A stretch of DNA of 64,000 bases, taken from contig CAVROM010000002.1 in the NCBI GenBank assembly GCA_963722815.1, positions 1 through 64,000 of the forward strand, written 5' to 3'. The translations under genes and the position numbers were made by a program. This document shows, piece by piece, positions 61,075 through 64,000 of the stretch. The notes under the pieces were generated by a model. It searched no databases. It was not told the origin of the DNA and saw only the letters and a list, made by a program, of their open reading frames with translations. Source of the DNA: DASQFQ01 sp963722815 (lineage in GTDB: Bacteria; Actinomycetota; Thermoleophilia; Solirubrobacterales; Solirubrobacteraceae). Within the stretch, counting starts at the first letter, position 1, and each line of letters begins with the position of its first letter.

Positions 61075-61760
61075 GCGACACCGAGCAGGACCGCATCTAC
61101 GAACGCGCGGGCTGGGGCCAGCGCATCCGGCGCGGCGCGCGGCCGGGGATCGTGGTCGTCGACCTCACGAACGGCTTCACGGATCCGCAGTACGCGACGG
61201 GCTCCGAGCTGAGCGAGGTCGTGGCGGCGACCGGGCGGCTGCTCGAGGTCGCGCGCGAGCACGGCAGGCCGATCGTGTTCACCACCATCGGCTACGCGGC
61301 CCACGGGCACGACGGCGGCGCCTGGCTGCAGAAGGCGCCCGGGCTGGCGATCCTCAAGGAGGGTACGCCGCCGGCGGAGCTCGACCCGCGGCTCCCCCGC
61401 GGGCCGGAGGACGTCGTGATCCCGAAGAAGGGCGCCTCGGCGTTCTTCGGCACGAACCTCGCGGCGGTGCTCGCCGCCGCGGGCGTCGACACCGTTGTCA
61501 TCTGCGGCGCCACCACCAGCGGCTGCGTGCGCGCGAGCGCGGTCGACAGCGTGCAGTCGGGCTTCCCCACGCTCGTCGTGCGCGAGTGCGTCGGCGATCG
61601 CGCGCCCGGCCCGCACGAGGCGAACCTGTTCGACATCGACGCGAAATACGGCGACGTGATCTCGCTCGACGACGCGCTCGCCTACGTCGCGGGCAGCGAG
61701 CCGGGAAGCGAGCCCGCGGTGCCGCCCGCCTCGCACGCCGAGCTCCCGGTGGAGTACTGA
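61071..61760 (+). CDS. isochorismatase-family amidohydrolase, NicF-like (maleamate amidase)
   Basis: 229 residues. Catalytic triad visible: Asp in GIVVVDLTNGF, Lys in VIPKKGASAFF, and Cys152 in ATTSGCVRASAVDS. This set matches maleamate amidohydrolase NicF and the related N-carbamoylsarcosine amidase. Position beside NicD- and NicX-like genes favours maleamate. The C-terminal 20 residues are a Pro/Ser-rich tail. ATGA overlap upstream, TGATG overlap downstream. Confidence 0.8.
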   Translation: MSDTEQDRIYERAGWGQRIRRGARPGIVVVDLTNGFTDPQYATGSELSEVVAATGRLLEVAREHGRPIVFTTIGYAAHGHDGGAWLQKAPGLAILKEGTPPAELDPRLPRGPEDVVIPKKGASAFFGTNLAAVLAAAGVDTVVICGATTSGCVRASAVDSVQSGFPTLVVRECVGDRAPGPHEANLFDIDAKYGDVISLDDALAYVAGSEPGSEPAVPPASHAELPVEY

Positions 61761-62602
61761 TGGTCGGCGAGGCGCTGCGCGCGGACCTGACGGGGCTCGA
61801 GGCCGAGAGCCGGACGGTCGACGGGAACGGGCTCGCGCTGCACATGCTCGACTACCCGGGCGAGGGCCGTGGCGTCGTCGTCCTGCCCGGGATAACGAGC
61901 CCCGCGATCACGTGGGACTTCGTGGTGCGCGCGATCCGCGGCGGTCGGCGCTTCGTCGTGCCGGACCTGCGGGGGCGCGGCCTGTCCGAGGCGCCCGCCG
62001 CGGGCGGTTACGCGCTCGCCGACTACGCCGACGACGTCGCCGGCCTGATCCGCGGGCTGGAGCTGGAGCGCCCGACACTGCTCGGCCACTCGATGGGCGC
62101 GCGGATCGCCACGACCTTCGCCGTCCGCCACCCCGAGCTGCGCGGTCCCGTGATCGCGGTCGACCCGCCTCTCAGCGGGCCGGGTCGCGCGCCGTACCCG
62201 ATCACGCACGAGAGCTTCCTTGGCCAGCTCGAGCAGGCACGCGCGGGCACGACGGTCGCGGAGCTGCGCGAGCACTACCCGCGCTGGCCCGATCGCGAGC
62301 TGGACCTGCGCACGCGCTGGCTCGTGACCTGCTCCGAGGAGGCGGTCGCCGAGTCGCACCGCAGCTTCCACGAGGAGGACTTCTTCGACGACTGGCCGCA
62401 GGTCGCCGCGCCCGTGGCGTTCGTCTACGGCGGCGACAGCCCGATGGTCACCGCGGAGGGCGCCGCCGAGGCGGCGGAGCGCAACCCCGCGGCGCAGCTG
62501 GTCTGCGTCCCGGGCGCCGGTCACATGATCCCGTGGGACAACCTCGACGGGTTCCGCGACGCGGTGACGACGTTGCTGGACGGCGTGTTCGGCAGCGACT
62601 GA
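61760..62602 (+). CDS. alpha/beta hydrolase, NicD-like (N-formylmaleamate deformylase)
   Basis: 280 residues. Oxyanion segment VLPGITSPAITWDF, nucleophile S111 in GHSMGARIA, and His255 in GAGHMIPWDN; the SMGAR-IA and SPAxTWDF forms are close to NicD of P. putida, which cleaves formate from N-formylmaleamate. Its substrate would be the NicX product, and its own product feeds the NicF-like amidase. Ends before a second nicX-like copy. Confidence 0.8.
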   Translation: MVGEALRADLTGLEAESRTVDGNGLALHMLDYPGEGRGVVVLPGITSPAITWDFVVRAIRGGRRFVVPDLRGRGLSEAPAAGGYALADYADDVAGLIRGLELERPTLLGHSMGARIATTFAVRHPELRGPVIAVDPPLSGPGRAPYPITHESFLGQLEQARAGTTVAELREHYPRWPDRELDLRTRWLVTCSEEAVAESHRSFHEEDFFDDWPQVAAPVAFVYGGDSPMVTAEGAAEAAERNPAAQLVCVPGAGHMIPWDNLDGFRDAVTTLLDGVFGSD

Positions 62603-62637
62603 TATATGATATTCGGAGAGGAAGGGAGCCGAGGCCG
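62603..62637 (+). promoter_or_regulatory. AT-rich gap and ribosome site before the second nicX-like gene
   Basis: ATATATGATATTC is unusually AT-rich here and contains TATGAT, a possible -10 box for the second module. A purine-rich GGAGAGGAAGGGAG stretch 10 nt before the ATG is a likely ribosome site. Confidence 0.35.
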
Positions 62638-63691
62638 ATGACCGCACCGACGTTCGTGGACATGTGCCGCAGCGAGCTGTCGCTGTGCGGCATCGAGGCG
62701 GGCAGCACCGTCGCGGTGCTGTCGCAGGGCAACGAGCGCCCGAACTACGTCACCGCGTTCCTGCAGGCGGCCCGTGAGCTCGAGGCGACCGCCTACCACC
62801 TGCGGCTCGACGCGCAGGACTCCTCGCTCGACGGCGACGTCGGCACGTGGTCGGTGGGCGAGACGCCGCTGGCCGGCAACCGCCCGGCGATCGAGGCGCT
62901 CAAGCTGCGTCGACCTGGTCGTCGACACGGTCTTCCTGCTGTTCTCGAAGGAGCAGATGGAGATCCAGGAGTCGGGCACGCGCGTGCTCGCCTGCATCGA
63001 GCCGATCGACCACCTGCGCGAGATGTTCCCCAGCCCGCGCCTGCGCGAGCGCGTCGAGTTCGGCGGCGAGCTGCTGGGGAGCGCGGAGCAGCTGCGCTTC
63101 ACGAACCATCACGGCACCGACGTGACCTACCAGCTCGGCGCCTACCCGGTGATCACGCAGTACGGCTACACCGACACGCCCGGGCGCTGGGACCACTGGC
63201 CGTCGGGCTTCCTGTTCACCGGCGGCAGCGACGACGGCGTCGACGGCCGCGTCGTGATCGCGCCCGGCGACATCGTCTTCCCGTTCAAGTCCTACGTGCA
63301 GACGCCGATCGAGCTAACGATCGAGCGGGGCCGGATCGAGTCCGTCGACGGCCCGGGCGTGGACGCCGAGCTGCTGCGCAGCTATATGGAGAGCTTTGAC
63401 GACCCCGACGCCTACGGGATCGCCCACATCGGCTGGGGCATGCTCGAGACCGCGCGCTGGAACGTGCTCGCCACCGACCGCCGCGGCATGGGCATGCACG
63501 GCCGCTCCTTCTACGGGAACGTGCTGTTCTCGACCGGCCCCAACCAGGAGCTCGGCGGGCCCAACGACACGCCGTGCCACATCGACGTGCCGATGCGCAA
63601 CTGCTCGCTGTACCTCGACGAGCGCCCGATCGTGGTCGACGGGGACATCGTCGTCGACGAGCTGAAAGCTGACGGGATGGTGAACGCATGA
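62638..63691 (+). pseudogene. NicX-like dioxygenase, copy 2, one frameshift
   Basis: Closely parallels copy 1: SELSLCGIEAGSTVAVLSQGNE, then after a one-base shift near 62907 VVDTVFLLFSKEQME, YGYTDTPGRWDHWPSGFLFTG, with iron-ligand segments GIAHIGWG and CHIDVPM intact. Corrected length 350. Overlaps the second swivelling-domain gene by 4 nt, as in copy 1. The shift is probably a sequence error near a low-quality stretch. Confidence 0.8.
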
Positions 63692-64000
63692 GCTTCCTCA
63701 ACCCGTTCGACGTCGAGACGCCGGCGGGCGCCGAGGGGTGGGAGGAGACCTACCCCTACTACGCGCGCTTCGCCGAGGCGCGGCGCGAGTCGGAGGAGGG
63801 CCGCTTCTGGTTCTTCGACGGGATGCACAACCCCGAGCCGATCTTCCCCTTCGACACGATCATGACCGAGAACTGGCTGGGTCGCACTGCAACCAGATGA
63901 CGACGCGCGTCTTCTCTGGTGCCGCCGGCCCTGGGGGATCGACCACCGGATCGTCAACGGCTACCTCTACATCAGCCCGAGCACGCTCTCCGACCCGGCG
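63688..64000 (+). pseudogene. PEP-utilising-type protein, copy 2, frameshifted and cut by the window end
   Basis: Begins NPFDVETPAGAEGWEETYPYY, GRFWFFDGMHNPEPIFPFDTIMTENW, aligned with copy 1. From about 63875 several indels break the frame, but RVF, VPP and GIDHRIVNGYLYISPSTLSDPA can be followed to the last base. The swivelling domain and any ATP-binding partner would lie beyond the window. Confidence 0.75.

Noticed and set aside
1..64000. Insertion sequences, integrases or prophage
   Set aside because: No transposase, integrase or phage structural gene and no target-site duplications were seen. The tRNAs have no adjacent integrase, so no attachment-site island was called.

Overview
The window is very GC-rich, packed with genes, and clearly actinobacterial. 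The gene set (PurS/PurQ/small PurL, an Fe-S type PurF, glutathione-independent FdhA, a D104/K124-type phosphofructokinase, many GTG starts and 4-nt ATGA/GTGA gene overlaps) and the gene styles suggest the class Thermoleophilia (Solirubrobacter/Conexibacter-like). That placement is an inference from gene content. At least eight genes carry a TANNNT -10 box 6-8 nt upstream of the start codon, so leaderless transcription looks common.

Layout. 1-20 kb is mostly a purine biosynthesis region: purB with an M24 peptidase, fdhA, purC-S-Q-L, a hemL-like aminotransferase, purF, purN-purH, with recQ between. It is interrupted on the minus strand by a small block (12.1-14.9 kb) holding a protein with the LQRTxGNxAVARL motif seen in cargo/toxin proteins linked to contractile injection systems, a helical-repeat protein, an Lgt-like membrane protein and a 51-residue peptide. 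At 20.4-21.5 kb a tRNA-Lys(UUU) is split between U34 and U35 by a 258-nt group I intron. It is followed by tRNA-Glu and by a helix-turn-helix/putative endonuclease-like gene whose start codon overlaps a perfect LexA-type box. 21.5-32.3 kb holds assorted enzymes and regulators, tRNA-Val, an all-LRR protein, an aromatic ammonia-lyase homologue with GTG instead of the MIO tripeptide ASG, and an ECF sigma/anti-sigma pair. 32.4-38.5 kb is a histidine-utilisation operon (hutH-hutU-def-hutF-hutI), with a peptide-deformylase-family gene where hutG might be expected. 38.7-47.2 kb has a sulfite-oxidase-like enzyme, an ion channel, a nuclease/lamin-tail protein, an adenylate cyclase, two ABC permeases with a fossil third copy, and arginine deiminase. 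47.2-57.5 kb has pcaC-pcaB, PPi-type phosphofructokinase, an MMPL transporter, an RTX-repeat protein, tRNA-Asp, an acyltransferase, a kinase and a GST with an apparent AUC start.

57.5-64 kb is a TetR-controlled catabolic operon: nicX-like dioxygenase, PEP-utilising-type swivelling-domain protein, maleamate-amidase-like and N-formylmaleamate-deformylase-like enzymes, then a second nicX-like/swivelling-domain pair running off the window. It looks like a maleamate-route pathway for a hydroxylated pyridine, with phosphotransfer-type proteins as the unexplained part.

About fifteen genes, concentrated at 35-38.6, 40.3-45.5 and 62.9-64 kb, carry single-base frameshifts in otherwise well-conserved coding sequence. 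In hutF/hutI they recur every 100-150 nt. This pattern fits unpolished consensus sequence better than decay. These genes are listed as pseudogenes, with the likely intact function stated.
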